A DNA stretch of 64,000 nucleotides from Curtobacterium sp. VKM Ac-1395 (GCF_015350975.1 NZ_JADKRX010000006.1:62001-126000); one strand, 5' to 3'; shown: positions 43,850 through 53,079, counted from the first letter of the stretch. The notes: generated from the letters alone by a model not told the origin. Numbers and translations are program-made.

Positions 43850-43963
43850 GCCTCCACGCTCGCGGACGGCAGCACCGGCGAGCACGCCCACCACGAGATC
43901 TGTGGACGACTGACCGCACGACCGCGCCTGTGGAGGAATCGCCGAACCGCCAGCTGCCGCGCC

Positions 43964-44377
43964 CTAGATCCCGAGCGTCACCGCACTGTCGACGAGCAGC
44001 AGCGCCGCGAAGAACACCGCCACGACGGCCACGAGACCGGTGACCGCGACGGGCCACGCCACGCGGCGCCGGACGAGCCGTACGACGCTCACCACGACGG
44101 ACAGCGCCACGACGAGCGCGACGACCACCGGACCGGCGTACACGACGACCCCGCCGAGGGTCTCGTCACACCGGTTCCCCGGCGCCGAGCACGAGTGGAA
44201 GCCGAGCGAGAGGAACACGATCCCCCACGCGACCCCCAACCCAGCCGCCGTCGCGATCGTGAGCACGGCGATCGTGGCGACCATGTCGGCGACGCGACGC
44301 CCGCCGACCAGGGGCTGGCGGGCCTCCCGTCCGGTGGTCGACGCAGCCGCGTCCGGAGCGGACAGCCGCGTCGGCAT
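43964..44377 (-). CDS. Membrane protein with three or four helices
   Basis: 137 residues from MPTRLSAPDA. Hydrophobic segments at about 31-58, 76-96 and 107-130; between the first two lies CSAPGNRCDETLGG with two Cys that may form an outside disulfide. It resembles small Microbacteriaceae membrane proteins of unknown role. The start is uncertain because the frame is open far upstream. It is divergent from the next small membrane protein gene. Confidence 0.6.
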   Translation of the reverse strand: MPTRLSAPDAAASTTGREARQPLVGGRRVADMVATIAVLTIATAAGLGVAWGIVFLSLGFHSCSAPGNRCDETLGGVVVYAGPVVVALVVALSVVVSVVRLVRRRVAWPVAVTGLVAVVAVFFAALLLVDSAVTLGI

Positions 44378-44560
44378 CAGCAGACCCCGCCGGACGGCCG
44401 CTGCAGGCCGGAACGGCGCTGGTGCCGCACCTCGCGGAGCGGCAGGGCACGGACGGACGAACGCATGGCTCCAGCATGCCCGCCGGGGGCGCCGCCGGTC
44501 AGCCGGTGCCCCCTGGACCGGCGTCTCCCGGACAGCTGGGTGCATCGGTATGGTCGGGGC

Positions 44561-44893
44561 ATGGCCGCTCGGACCCGAGACCACGAACCCCCCGCAGCCC
44601 CGGCGTTCGCCGCCGTCGTCCTCGCGGTGATCGCGCTCGTGCTCGGGTGCCTGGTGCCCGCCGAGTCGATCGTCCGGCACTGCGTCCTCGGTGCCGTGTT
44701 CGGCCTCACCGCCCTGGCCAGCGCGTGGCGGGCTATCAGCATCTCCGCGCGTCGGCGAGCGCCGCGGGCCTGGTCGTGGGTCGCCGTCGTCATCGCCGGC
44801 GTGGGGCTCGCGATGCTGCTCTACCAGGTGCTCGAGATGGTCTCCGGCGGTGCGCTGCCGCGGCCGTTCTGGTCCCCGTACGCGACGCACTGA
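44561..44893 (+). CDS. Small membrane protein
   Basis: 110 residues with hydrophobic segments at about 14-33, 38-56 and 71-92, an RRRAP loop between the second and third, and an outside C-terminal GGALPRPFWSPYATH. Not recognised. TATGGT lies six bases before the ATG, so the start is well placed and leaderless. The permease gene follows on the same strand after 86 bases. Confidence 0.65.
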   Translation: MAARTRDHEPPAAPAFAAVVLAVIALVLGCLVPAESIVRHCVLGAVFGLTALASAWRAISISARRRAPRAWSWVAVVIAGVGLAMLLYQVLEMVSGGALPRPFWSPYATH

Positions 44894-44979
44894 GGCAGCA
44901 GGACGGCGCGCAGGAGCGCGGACACACCGAAGACGAGCACGACCGGGCACGGACCCCGTCGAAGGTGCATCCTGGCCGG

Positions 44980-46389
44980 GTGACAACGACGCCGCGCCCC
45001 ACCCTGTTCCGTCGCAAGCCGATCGAGGAGATCGACGACGACACCGGGGGCGAGGGCGGCCTGCAGCGGCACCTGGGGCTGTGGCAGCTCACCGCGATCG
45101 GCATCGGCGGGATCATCGGCGCCGGGATCTTCACCCTCGCCGGCACGGTCGCCCACGGGGTCGCGGGCCCGGCCGTGCTCATCTCGTTCCTCGTCGCCGG
45201 GGTGGCCAGTGCCGCCGCCGCGCTGTCGTACGCGGAGTTCGCCGGGATGATCCCGAAGGCCGGCAGTGCCTACACGTACGGGTACGCCGTGCTGGGCGAG
45301 ATCGTCGGGTGGTTCATCGGCTGGGACCTGCTGCTCGAGTACACGGCGATCGTGGCCGTGGTGGCGATCGGCATCTCCGGCTACGTCGGGTTCCTGGTCG
45401 GCCAGTTCGGCGTCGACCTGCCCGCGTGGATGCTCGGCGCGCCCGGTACCGGCGACGGGCACGTGGTCGACGTCTTCGCGATCCTGCTCTGCCTGCTGAC
45501 CGCGTTCGTGCTCACCCGGGGCATCCGCAGTGCCGCGCGGTTCGAGTTCGTCGCCGTCGGGATCAAGGTCGCCCTGGTCGTCCTCATCGTCGTGCTCGGG
45601 GTGTTCCACATCGACAGCGCGAACTACGACCCGTACTTCCCGTTCGGCTTCGGCGGCGTGATGACCGGTGCCGCGACGGTGTTCTTCGCGGTGTTCGGCT
45701 ACGACGCCATGTCCACCGCGGCCGAGGAGTCCGTCGACGCCCGGAAGCACATGCCGAAGGCGATCCTGCTGTCCCTCGGCATCTCGATGGTGCTCTACGT
45801 GCTCGCCACGATCGTGCTGACCGGCATGCAGAAGTACACGGACATAGACCCGGCGTCGGGGTTCTCCTCGGCGTTCGCGTCGGTCGGGCTCGGCGGCGTG
45901 GCGAACGTCATCGCGATCGGCGCCATCGTCGGCATCGTCACCGTGCTCGTGACGTTCATGCTCGGCGCCTCGCGGGTGTGGTTCTCGATGAGCCGCGACG
46001 GCCTGATGCCGGCGTGGTTCGCCAAGACCGACCCGAAGCGGCACGTCCCGACCCGCGTCACGTGGATCCTCGGCATCGCGGCAGCGGTCCTGGCCGGCGT
46101 GCTGCCGATCGGGGTGGTCGCGGAGCTGACGAACATCGGCATCCTGCTGGCCTTCGTCGTCGTCTGCACGGCCGTCGTCGTGCTCCGCTACACCCAGCCG
46201 GACCTGCCCCGGCAGTTCAAGCTCCCGCTGATGCCGATCGTGCCGGTCATCGGCGTGATCGCGTCGCTGTGGCTCGTCACGTTCCTGCAGTGGGAGACGT
46301 GGGTGCGCTTCGCGGTGTGGTTCGCGATCGGGCTCGGCGTGTACTTCGGGTACTCGCGGAAGCACAGCAAGCTGGCCGAGAAGGCCTGA
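44980..46389 (+). CDS. APC-superfamily amino acid permease (cationic type)
   Basis: 469 residues from GTG 44980. Helix 1 has AIGIGGIIGAGIFTLAG, the substrate-binding unwound segment; the AAEESVDARKHMPKA loop is the family signature; ARFEFVAVGIKVALV and YTQPDLPRQFKLP match the CAT/YfnA-like cationic amino acid transporters. Twelve helices are visible. CATCCT lies six bases before the GTG, a weak leaderless signal. It ends 13 bases before the convergent BLUF gene. Confidence 0.9.
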   Translation: MTTTPRPTLFRRKPIEEIDDDTGGEGGLQRHLGLWQLTAIGIGGIIGAGIFTLAGTVAHGVAGPAVLISFLVAGVASAAAALSYAEFAGMIPKAGSAYTYGYAVLGEIVGWFIGWDLLLEYTAIVAVVAIGISGYVGFLVGQFGVDLPAWMLGAPGTGDGHVVDVFAILLCLLTAFVLTRGIRSAARFEFVAVGIKVALVVLIVVLGVFHIDSANYDPYFPFGFGGVMTGAATVFFAVFGYDAMSTAAEESVDARKHMPKAILLSLGISMVLYVLATIVLTGMQKYTDIDPASGFSSAFASVGLGGVANVIAIGAIVGIVTVLVTFMLGASRVWFSMSRDGLMPAWFAKTDPKRHVPTRVTWILGIAAAVLAGVLPIGVVAELTNIGILLAFVVVCTAVVVLRYTQPDLPRQFKLPLMPIVPVIGVIASLWLVTFLQWETWVRFAVWFAIGLGVYFGYSRKHSKLAEKA

Positions 46390-46402
46390 CGCCCGGCGCC
46401 GG

Positions 46403-46843
46403 TCAGCGGCGGTGCTTGCCCTCGGCGGCGGTCGGGTCAGCGAGCGGGTGGTTGCGGAACCAGCGCAGCAGCTCGCGGGGACGGCTGTGGTCGGCGCTCT
46501 GGTCGCCCTGCGCCAGGAAGCCGCTGAAGCCGTCGGGGGTGCCGTTCTCCTCGGAGCGGTCGAAGGCCATCGACCACTCCGGGAAGCGCCGGGTGTGGAT
46601 GGACTCCTCGACGAGCAGCGAGACGTCACCGTGGCGCTCGTCCGCGAGGATCCGGGAGTACGTCGCCATCACGGCGTCGTAGGGCCCCTCGAGCAGCTGC
46701 ATGAAGCGGCCGGCGCGGTGCACGAGCATGCCGGACAGCCCGTCGGCGGTGTTCCGCTCGCGTGAGTACGCGAGCACCTCCTCGAGCTCGTCGTCGTCGA
46801 ACTGCTCGACGGCCGAGCTCATGTAGACCAGTGACTGCAGCAT
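46403..46843 (-). CDS. BLUF-domain blue-light photoreceptor
   Basis: 146 residues. A single BLUF domain (1-95) binding FAD. The functional residues all appear at their expected spacing: Tyr7 (LVYMSS), Asn31 (RNTADGLSG), Gln49 (FMQLLEG), Trp90 and Met92 (FPEWSMAF), a constant offset of 14 from AppA numbering. The remaining 50 residues are a helical cap. It has no output domain, so it must signal through a partner protein not evident nearby. GGGAGGAG lies five bases before the ATG. Confidence 0.92.
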   Translation of the reverse strand: MLQSLVYMSSAVEQFDDDELEEVLAYSRERNTADGLSGMLVHRAGRFMQLLEGPYDAVMATYSRILADERHGDVSLLVEESIHTRRFPEWSMAFDRSEENGTPDGFSGFLAQGDQSADHSRPRELLRWFRNHPLADPTAAEGKHRR

Positions 46844-46933
46844 GGTGCTCCTCCCTGACGGACCTCCTCTGAGCCTGCCTCGTCCGTCTCGGCCACGACA
46901 GCCCCTGTCCGGGGTGCGTGGCACGATGGGCGT

Positions 46934-49900
46934 GTGCCAGCTGCCCCGATGATCGACGCCGTCGACGTCATCCGCTTCGTCGGGCCCCAGACGTTCGGCC
47001 GTGCGCGGGACATCGTCCGCCGCGGGCTCGTCGAGGACGCCGCCTCACACGAGGACGGCTCCATCACCGCCACGGTCGCCGGGTCCGCCGACGAACCCTA
47101 CGACGTCCACGTCGACACCACGATCGCGCGCGGCGAGTTCGTCCGCCCCGTCCGGTCCCGCTGCACGTGCCCGATCGGCGGCGAGTGCAAGCACGTCGCC
47201 GCCGCGCTCCTCACCATCAACGCACGAGCGGTCGCCGCCCACGCCGGCCCCCGGTCCGCAGCACCGGTCGCGTCCACCACGGACTGGAGGCACGAGGTCG
47301 CCCGCCTCGCCGGTGACGCCGACGAACCGCTCACCACCGGCACCACGACCCCGCTCGGCCTGCAGTTCGAGCTCCGCGACGCCGTCCCGGCACGGATGGC
47401 CGCGCGGGCGCGCGCCACCGGCCGGGCGCTCGCGGCGCCCTCGCGCTCCGTCCGGCTCGGCGTCCGGCCCGTCACGCGGAGCGGCGCGGGCAACTGGGTG
47501 CGCGGGCAGCTCACCTGGGGCACGCTCCCCTACTCGATGAACCGGCTCGGGCTCTCCCCCGAGCAGCACGGCTGGTTCCTGCAGTTCGCCGCGCTCCACC
47601 GTGCCGGCCAGCTCGCGGGACTGCCCGGGGAGAGCGACTGGATCCACCTGGACGACTTCCAGAGCCCGCTGCTCTGGCCGCTGCTGCGCCAGGCGCCCGG
47701 ACTCGGGGTCGCGTTCATCACCGGGAAGCGCGAGGGCGGCGTGGCCCTCGGCGCCGACGCGCGGGTGCTCCTCGACGTCGCACGGTCGGACGCCGGGCTC
47801 GTCATCGGCACGAGCGCCGTGCTCGACGGCCGCCCCGCAGCCGACGGCGCCGCGCGGCTCATCGGGGACCACGGCGTGTACGTGTTCCGCGAGTCACCCG
47901 AGTTCCACGTCGACCTCGCACCGACGCCCGACCCCGTGCCCGACGACCAGCGCCGCATGCTCGTCGAGGGCTCCCGCATCACCGTCCCCACGGACGAGGT
48001 CGACGAGTTCCTGGCCGACTGGTCCCCCCGACTCCGCGGTGCGCTCGGGCTCGTGAGCTCCGACGGCTCGATCGAGCTGCCCGAGCGGACGCCGCCCGAG
48101 CTCGTCCTCACGGTGACGTTCGAGCCGGCCCGGGCGCCGCGCACCGACGACGTCGCGCACCTGCAGTGGCGCTGGCACGTCGACGGACGCAAGGACCCGG
48201 TGTCGCTGCACGGACCGCTGCCGGACCTGCGCACGGTGACCGCGGCGGACGACGTCGCGTCTGCTGATGACCCCGACGCCGATGCCGACGCCGACGCCGC
48301 CGCTCCGGGTGCCGACGTCGCCGAGCCGGCCACGGCGGCACTGGCGGCCGACGACGCTGCGCGGGCCGAGCCTCCCGTCGGTGTGGGAGCCGACCACGGC
48401 GCGACCGGACCCGGCGGCGGGCTCGACTGGTTCCAGGACGGCACCGTGGAGGGCGCCGACGTCGCGGTCCTCGCGACCGAGCTGGTGCCGGCCCTGGCCG
48501 ACCACGGCGTCCGCGTCGTGGTGCAGGGCGAACGGCTCGACTACGAGCGCCTGACCGGGCGGCCGCACATCCGCGTCACGACGATGCCGTCCGACAAGCA
48601 CGACTGGTTCGACCTCGGCATCTTCGTCAGCGTCAACGGCAAGCAGATCCCGTTCACGCCGCTGCTCCGGGCGCTCGCCAAGCGGGACCGGCGGATGAAG
48701 CTCATCGACAACTCCTACCTGTCGCTCGCCGACCCCGCCTTCGACCGGCTCAAGGAGCTCATCGAGGAAGCCCGCGAGCAGGACGAGTGGGAGCCGTCGC
48801 AGACGATGACGGTCACGCCGCTGCAGGCCGGGCTGTGGTCCGAGTTCGACCAGCTCGCCGACGAGACCGACCACGACGCCCGCTGGCAGGACATCGCCTC
48901 GCGGTTGCTCGACGCCGCTCCCGAGACCGACCTCGCGGTGCCGTCGACCGTGCACGCGGACCTGCGGCCGTACCAGCGGTCCGGGTACGCGTGGCTGTCG
49001 TTCCTGGTGGCGCACGGGGTCGGTGGGGTGCTCGCCGACGACATGGGGCTCGGCAAGACCCTGCAGGCGCTCGCGATGATCGCCGACCGACGCGCCTCGC
49101 ACCCGGACGACCCGCCCTTCCTCGTCGTCGCACCGACCTCGGTCGTGGGCAACTGGGCGCTCGAGGCCGCCCGGTTCGTCCCGTCGCTCCGGGTCACCAC
49201 GATCGAGACGACCTCGCTGAAGCACCCGTCGCTCGTCGCCCGGGCCGCCGCGGACGCCGACGTCGTCGTGACCTCGTACGCGCTGCTCCGGCTCGACGCT
49301 GCGGCCTACACGGAGCAGCGCTGGTCGGCACTGCTCCTCGACGAGGCCCACTTCGTGAAGAACCCGCAGTCGCAGACGCACCGGGTGGCCGCGGAGCTGC
49401 AGGCGCCCGTGAAGATCGCGATCACCGGGACCCCCCTCGAGAACGGTCTGACCGACCTCTGGGCGCTGTTCTCCATCGTCGCGCCCGGGTTGCTGTCGTC
49501 GTGGACGCGGTTCGGCGACGACTACGTCAAGCCCCTCGCGTCGCCGGACCTGCGCGGCGACGCCCGGTCGGAGCTCACCGCCCGGCTCCGTCGCCGCATC
49601 CGGCCGCTCATGCTGCGGCGGACGAAGGAGAGCGTGGCGTCGGACCTGCCGCCGAAGCAGGAGCAGGTCGTGCGGGTGACGCTCGACCCCGCGCACCGCG
49701 AGGTGTACGAGCGCACGCTCAACCGGGAGCGCCTCAAGGTGCTCGACCTCATCGACGACCTCGACCGCAACCGGATGATCGTGTTCCGCTCGCTGACGCT
49801 GCTGCGGATGCTCGCGCTCTCCCCCGCGCTCGTCGCGGACGGCGACACCTCGATCCCCTCGGCCAAGCTCGACCTGCTGCTCGACGAGCTCGAACAGCTC

Positions 49901-50362
49901 GCGGCCGAGGGGCGGCGAGCGCTCGTCTTCAGCCAGTTCACGTCGTTCCTGCGCCTCGTCGCGACGGCCCTCGATGCGCGCGGCATCGGGTACGACTACC
50001 TCGACGGGTCGACCAGGCAGCGCACGAAGGTCATCGACCGCTTCCGCACCGGCACCGCGCCGGCGTTCCTCATCTCGCTCAAGGCCGGCGGCTTCGGGCT
50101 CACCCTGACCGAGGCCGACACCGTGTTCGTGCTCGACCCGTGGTGGAACCCCGCGGCCGAGTCGCAGGCCGTCGACCGGACCCACCGCATCGGACAGACC
50201 CGGTCCGTCAACGTCAACCGCCTCATCGCGGAGGACACCATCGAGGAGAAGGTCCTGGCGCTGGCGGCCCGCAAGGCGAAGCTGTTCGCGACGATGATCG
50301 ACGACGACGCCCTGTTCGCGGACGACCTGACCGCCGAGGACGTGCGTTCCCTGTTCGACTGA
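46934..50362 (+). CDS. SWIM-zinc-finger SNF2-family helicase
   Basis: 1142 residues from GTG 46934. The SWIM finger CTCPIGGECKHVAAA is at about 76-90. A middle region with an Asp/Ala-rich linker (DDPDADADADAAA, near 440) follows. The SNF2 ATPase core begins near 680: DDMGLGKT (Walker A, about 702), LLLDEAH (about 802), and the C-terminal lobe with LVFSQFTSFLR, FLISLKAGGFGLTLTEADTV and DRTHRIGQTR. It translocates on double-stranded DNA or remodels protein-DNA complexes; RapA-like roles in transcription recycling or repair are possible. Confidence 0.93.
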   Translation: MPAAPMIDAVDVIRFVGPQTFGRARDIVRRGLVEDAASHEDGSITATVAGSADEPYDVHVDTTIARGEFVRPVRSRCTCPIGGECKHVAAALLTINARAVAAHAGPRSAAPVASTTDWRHEVARLAGDADEPLTTGTTTPLGLQFELRDAVPARMAARARATGRALAAPSRSVRLGVRPVTRSGAGNWVRGQLTWGTLPYSMNRLGLSPEQHGWFLQFAALHRAGQLAGLPGESDWIHLDDFQSPLLWPLLRQAPGLGVAFITGKREGGVALGADARVLLDVARSDAGLVIGTSAVLDGRPAADGAARLIGDHGVYVFRESPEFHVDLAPTPDPVPDDQRRMLVEGSRITVPTDEVDEFLADWSPRLRGALGLVSSDGSIELPERTPPELVLTVTFEPARAPRTDDVAHLQWRWHVDGRKDPVSLHGPLPDLRTVTAADDVASADDPDADADADAAAPGADVAEPATAALAADDAARAEPPVGVGADHGATGPGGGLDWFQDGTVEGADVAVLATELVPALADHGVRVVVQGERLDYERLTGRPHIRVTTMPSDKHDWFDLGIFVSVNGKQIPFTPLLRALAKRDRRMKLIDNSYLSLADPAFDRLKELIEEAREQDEWEPSQTMTVTPLQAGLWSEFDQLADETDHDARWQDIASRLLDAAPETDLAVPSTVHADLRPYQRSGYAWLSFLVAHGVGGVLADDMGLGKTLQALAMIADRRASHPDDPPFLVVAPTSVVGNWALEAARFVPSLRVTTIETTSLKHPSLVARAAADADVVVTSYALLRLDAAAYTEQRWSALLLDEAHFVKNPQSQTHRVAAELQAPVKIAITGTPLENGLTDLWALFSIVAPGLLSSWTRFGDDYVKPLASPDLRGDARSELTARLRRRIRPLMLRRTKESVASDLPPKQEQVVRVTLDPAHREVYERTLNRERLKVLDLIDDLDRNRMIVFRSLTLLRMLALSPALVADGDTSIPSAKLDLLLDELEQLAAEGRRALVFSQFTSFLRLVATALDARGIGYDYLDGSTRQRTKVIDRFRTGTAPAFLISLKAGGFGLTLTEADTVFVLDPWWNPAAESQAVDRTHRIGQTRSVNVNRLIAEDTIEEKVLALAARKAKLFATMIDDDALFADDLTAEDVRSLFD

Positions 50363-50427
50363 CCGTCGGCGAGATGCGACATCCGGAGAGTTGGCGGCGG
50401 CGGGCGGAGGCGTCCTAGCGTCGGCGC

Positions 50428-50628
50428 ATGCTCCTTCTCGATGCACCGCCGACCACGCACGCCCCCGTCGAAGCGGACAGAGCCCGCGTGGTGCGTTCCC
50501 CGACCGGGATGTCCTCCGTCATGAGGCTGCCCAACGGTACGGATGTGCCGCTGTTCGGCGGCACCGGGATCTTCTCGGGCATGTACCCGCCGAACCACCT
50601 CGAAGACCTGCGCTCCAGCGACCAGTGA
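50428..50628 (+). CDS. Putative antitoxin-like small protein of a PIN locus
   Basis: 66 residues, MLLLDAPPTTHAPVEADRAR at the start and a C-terminal half with RLPNGTDVPLFGGTGIFSGM. Not recognised as a known antitoxin family. TAGCGT lies six bases before the ATG, a leaderless start typical of the region. Its stop overlaps the GTG of a truncated PIN-domain gene by four bases, the coupling expected for a VapBC-like pair, and this alone suggests the antitoxin role. Confidence 0.5.
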   Translation: MLLLDAPPTTHAPVEADRARVVRSPTGMSSVMRLPNGTDVPLFGGTGIFSGMYPPNHLEDLRSSDQ

Positions 50629-50783
50629 TCGCCCTCGACGCGAGCGTCCTGATCGCCTGGTCGGACGCTGGAGACGCGAGCCATCAGCGCGCCTTCGACC
50701 TGATCGAAGCGCACGAGTGGGACGAGTTCGCCACGAACGCCGTGGTGGTCAGCCGAGTGAGGCAGTCCACTCCGCGGTCGTGA
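50625..50783 (+). pseudogene. Truncated PIN-domain toxin (VapC-like)
   Basis: 52 residues from GTG 50625. VIALDASVLIAWSDAGDASH is the classic PIN N-terminus with the first catalytic Asp, and FDLIEAHEWDEFATNAVVVS continues the fold, but the sequence then ends in RVRQSTPRS at TGA. A full PIN domain needs about 130 residues and three more acids. The missing part has been replaced by the 3' end of the convergent hydrolase gene, which overlaps its last 35 bases. The toxin is therefore almost certainly inactive. Confidence 0.75.
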
Positions 50784-51300
50784 CGACGTCGGCCTGCCGC
50801 GGGAACACCTTCTCCAGCAGCACCCGGTGCACCTCGGGATCACCGTCCGCGCAGGCGTCGGACAGCACCGTCAGCCCGAAGTCCAGGTCCGCCGCCTGCC
50901 GCAGCGTCGACAGGACGACACCGCTCGTGGCGATGCCGGCGAGCACCAGGTCGCGGACCTCGAGCCCACGGAGCAGCACCTCGAGGTCGGACCCGGCGAA
51001 GGCACTCACGCGGAGCTTCGTCACGACGATGTCGTCGTCGCCCACGCCGAACGCCGGGTGGACGTCCGTGGCGCCGGGTGCCTGCGCGCCCATGCGGTCC
51101 CGCATGCCGGAGAACATCCGGTTGGACGACGCGACCTCGGGAGCGCCGGGGCGGAACCCGACCCGCACGAACAGCACCGGGATCCGTCGCTCGCGCGCGG
51201 CCGACACCGCCGCCGTCGCGGCAGCGAGGGACTCCTCGCTGCCGAGACGGTCGACGATGCTGTTCTGGTAGTCCATCACCAGCAGGGCAGTGCCAGCCAT
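50749..51300 (-). CDS. Isochorismatase-like hydrolase
   Basis: 183 residues. The fold is clear: ALLVMDYQNSIVD with the catalytic Asp, VVTKLRVSAFAGSDLEVLL with the Lys, and GIATSGVVLSTLRQAADLDF where the nucleophile Cys normally sits. Here the position reads Ser-Gly-Val, so the Cys is missing, as in a known subgroup of this family whose activity is unclear. Its ATG lies one base after the stop of the aldo/keto reductase gene, making a two-gene operon. The 3' end overlaps the truncated PIN gene. Confidence 0.85.
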   Translation of the reverse strand: MAGTALLVMDYQNSIVDRLGSEESLAAATAAVSAARERRIPVLFVRVGFRPGAPEVASSNRMFSGMRDRMGAQAPGATDVHPAFGVGDDDIVVTKLRVSAFAGSDLEVLLRGLEVRDLVLAGIATSGVVLSTLRQAADLDFGLTVLSDACADGDPEVHRVLLEKVFPRQADVVTTAEWTASLG

Positions 51301-51301
51301 G

Positions 51302-52081
51302 TCAGTGTCCGAGCGCGTCGATCTGGCGGACCTCGTCGTCGGACAGGCTGATCGTGGCACCCGCGGCGTTCGAGCGGATGCGCTCCGGGTTCGACGACTT
51401 CGGGATCACGACGAACTCGTGGGCGACGTGCCACGCGACGATGACCTGGGCGGCGTCGGCGTCGTGCGCCTCGGCGATGGAGACCAGCGTCGGGTCCTCG
51501 AGGTTGCTCGCCTTGAAGGGGCTGTACCCCTCGAGCACGACGCCGCGCTCGCGCAGCCCGTCCGCAACGGCAGCGTCGAACTCGACGGGGCTCCACTTGA
51601 TCTGGTTCACGGCCGGCGTGACCCCGGTGGCCTCGATGAGCTCGTCGATCTGGGCGAGCGAGTAGTTGCTGACGCCGATGGCCTTCGTCAGGCCGTCCTG
51701 CTGCGCCTGCACGAGCTGCTGCCAGACATCGGGACGGGCCTCGCCGTTCGGCGGCCAGTGCACCAGCCACAGGTCGAGGTGGTCGAGCCCGAGCTGGTCG
51801 AGGCTCTCCTCGATGGTCTCGCGGACCTTCTCGGCGTTGTCCGGCGGGAGCTTCGTCGTGACGAAGACGTCCTCACGGGCGAGCCCGGAGTCGGCGATGG
51901 CCTTCCCCACGCCGCGCTGGTTGCTGTACCCGGTGGCGGTGTCGATGTGGCGGTACCCGGCCTCGAGGGCGGAGCTCACGGCGGCGGGCGCGTCGGAGTC
52001 GTCGATCTGCCAGGTGCCGAAGCCGAGGAGCGGCATCGCTCCGCCGGTCACCGGCACGGACGGTTCTGCGTAGTCGGTCAT
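51302..52081 (-). CDS. Aldo/keto reductase (2,5-diketogluconate reductase type)
   Basis: 259 residues. The tetrad is visible: Asp and Tyr in RHIDTATGYSNQ, Lys in VFVTTKLPP, His in LWLVHWPP. VIPKSSNPERIRSN near the C-terminus binds the NADPH phosphate. It belongs to the AKR5-like group reducing keto-sugars and small aldehydes. It is first in an operon with the isochorismatase-like gene. It is divergent from the HNH nuclease gene; the 83 bases between hold no clear operator. Confidence 0.88.
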   Translation of the reverse strand: MTDYAEPSVPVTGGAMPLLGFGTWQIDDSDAPAAVSSALEAGYRHIDTATGYSNQRGVGKAIADSGLAREDVFVTTKLPPDNAEKVRETIEESLDQLGLDHLDLWLVHWPPNGEARPDVWQQLVQAQQDGLTKAIGVSNYSLAQIDELIEATGVTPAVNQIKWSPVEFDAAVADGLRERGVVLEGYSPFKASNLEDPTLVSIAEAHDADAAQVIVAWHVAHEFVVIPKSSNPERIRSNAAGATISLSDDEVRQIDALGH

Positions 52082-52164
52082 GTCCTCGTGTCTACGCGGC
52101 GATCTCGGGGGCGTCCGCCAGGATCGTCAGGAACCGCCGAGCACCACCAGGAGTCCCGCCAGCA

Positions 52165-52980
52165 ATGCCCTCTCGCCGACGCCGTCCCGTCCGCCTCCGC
52201 ACGGGCGTCACCGCCGTGCTCGTCCTGCTCGCGATCGTCGTCGCGGGCTACGCCACCCTGACGGCCGAGCCCCCTGCGCCGGGGCCGAGCCGAGCCTCCA
52301 GTCCGACGGCCGCCAGCCCCGCGATCACCGCGAGCGCCGACCCGACCGCGCCGACGGCGACTGCGACTGCGACTGCGCCCACAGCCCCCGCTCCCACCAC
52401 AACGGCAGGCACGATGCCACCGGCTGCTGCCGCGGCCCACGCTCGCGAGCTGCTCGCCGCGCTCCCGGTGAAGGGCCCCGCGCCGGCCACCGGCTACGAC
52501 CGCACCGGCGACTTCGGCTCCCCCTGGCTCGACGTCGACCACAACGGCTGCGACACCCGCAACGACGTGCTCGCCCGCGACCTGACCGACGTCGTCCGCA
52601 GTGGTCCCTGCCGCGTGCTCTCCGGGGAGCTCGTGTCGCCGTACACCGGTGCCACGATCGACTTCGTGCGCGGGAACACGACGTCGACCGCCGTGCAGAT
52701 CGACCACGTCGTCGCGCTCGAGAACGTCTGGCGCACCGGCGGGCAGCAGCTCACCCAGGACGAGCGCCAGGCGCTGGCGAACGACCCGGTGAACCTCTTC
52801 GCGGTCGACCAGCACTCGAACGCGCAGAAGCGGTCCGGGGACGCGGCGACCTGGCTGCCCGCGGACACGGCGTTCCGCTGCACGTACGTCGAGCACCAGG
52901 TCGCGATCAAGACGACGTACCGGCTCTGGGTCGTCCCCGCTGAGCGCGACGCCATCGAACGGGTCCTCGCTCGATGCTGA
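52165..52980 (+). CDS. Membrane-anchored or secreted HNH nuclease (DUF1524 type)
   Basis: 271 residues. RRRRPVRLR, a hydrophobic helix at 13-32, then a Pro/Thr/Ala spacer to about 90. The C-terminal domain (95-271) has TGATIDFVRG, QIDHVVALENVWRTGG with the catalytic Asp-His, and NDPVNLFAVDQHSNAQKRSG with the metal-binding His/Asn, the DUF1524/HNH nuclease pattern. Two Cys pairs (GCDT with GPCR; FRCT with ARC) suit an extracellular fold. Similar proteins occur widely in actinobacteria, perhaps for nutrient DNA. AGGAG lies 11 bases before the ATG. Confidence 0.85.
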   Translation: MPSRRRRPVRLRTGVTAVLVLLAIVVAGYATLTAEPPAPGPSRASSPTAASPAITASADPTAPTATATATAPTAPAPTTTAGTMPPAAAAAHARELLAALPVKGPAPATGYDRTGDFGSPWLDVDHNGCDTRNDVLARDLTDVVRSGPCRVLSGELVSPYTGATIDFVRGNTTSTAVQIDHVVALENVWRTGGQQLTQDERQALANDPVNLFAVDQHSNAQKRSGDAATWLPADTAFRCTYVEHQVAIKTTYRLWVVPAERDAIERVLARC

Positions 52981-53013
52981 ACCGGCCTGACCGGGCGAGA
53001 TAAACGACAGGTG

Positions 53014-53019
53014 TAGCCT
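53014..53019 (+). promoter_or_regulatory. -10 element of the SDR gene
   Basis: TAGCCT preceded by an A/T-rich GATAAACGACA stretch, 61 bases before the SDR ATG. Downstream at 53067-53076 AGGAGGCCTCC is both the ribosome binding site and a palindrome. Confidence 0.4.
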
Positions 53020-53079
53020 GGAGGGAGGCTGATGCGCACGCATCGACCTTCACCGTCGAAGACCTCAGGAGGCCTCCCC

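Noticed and set aside
47894-50446. An 850-codon open frame opposite the SNF2 helicase gene
   Set aside because: Low-complexity Arg/Val/Glu/Gly translation without recognisable motifs; all helicase motifs are on the plus strand.
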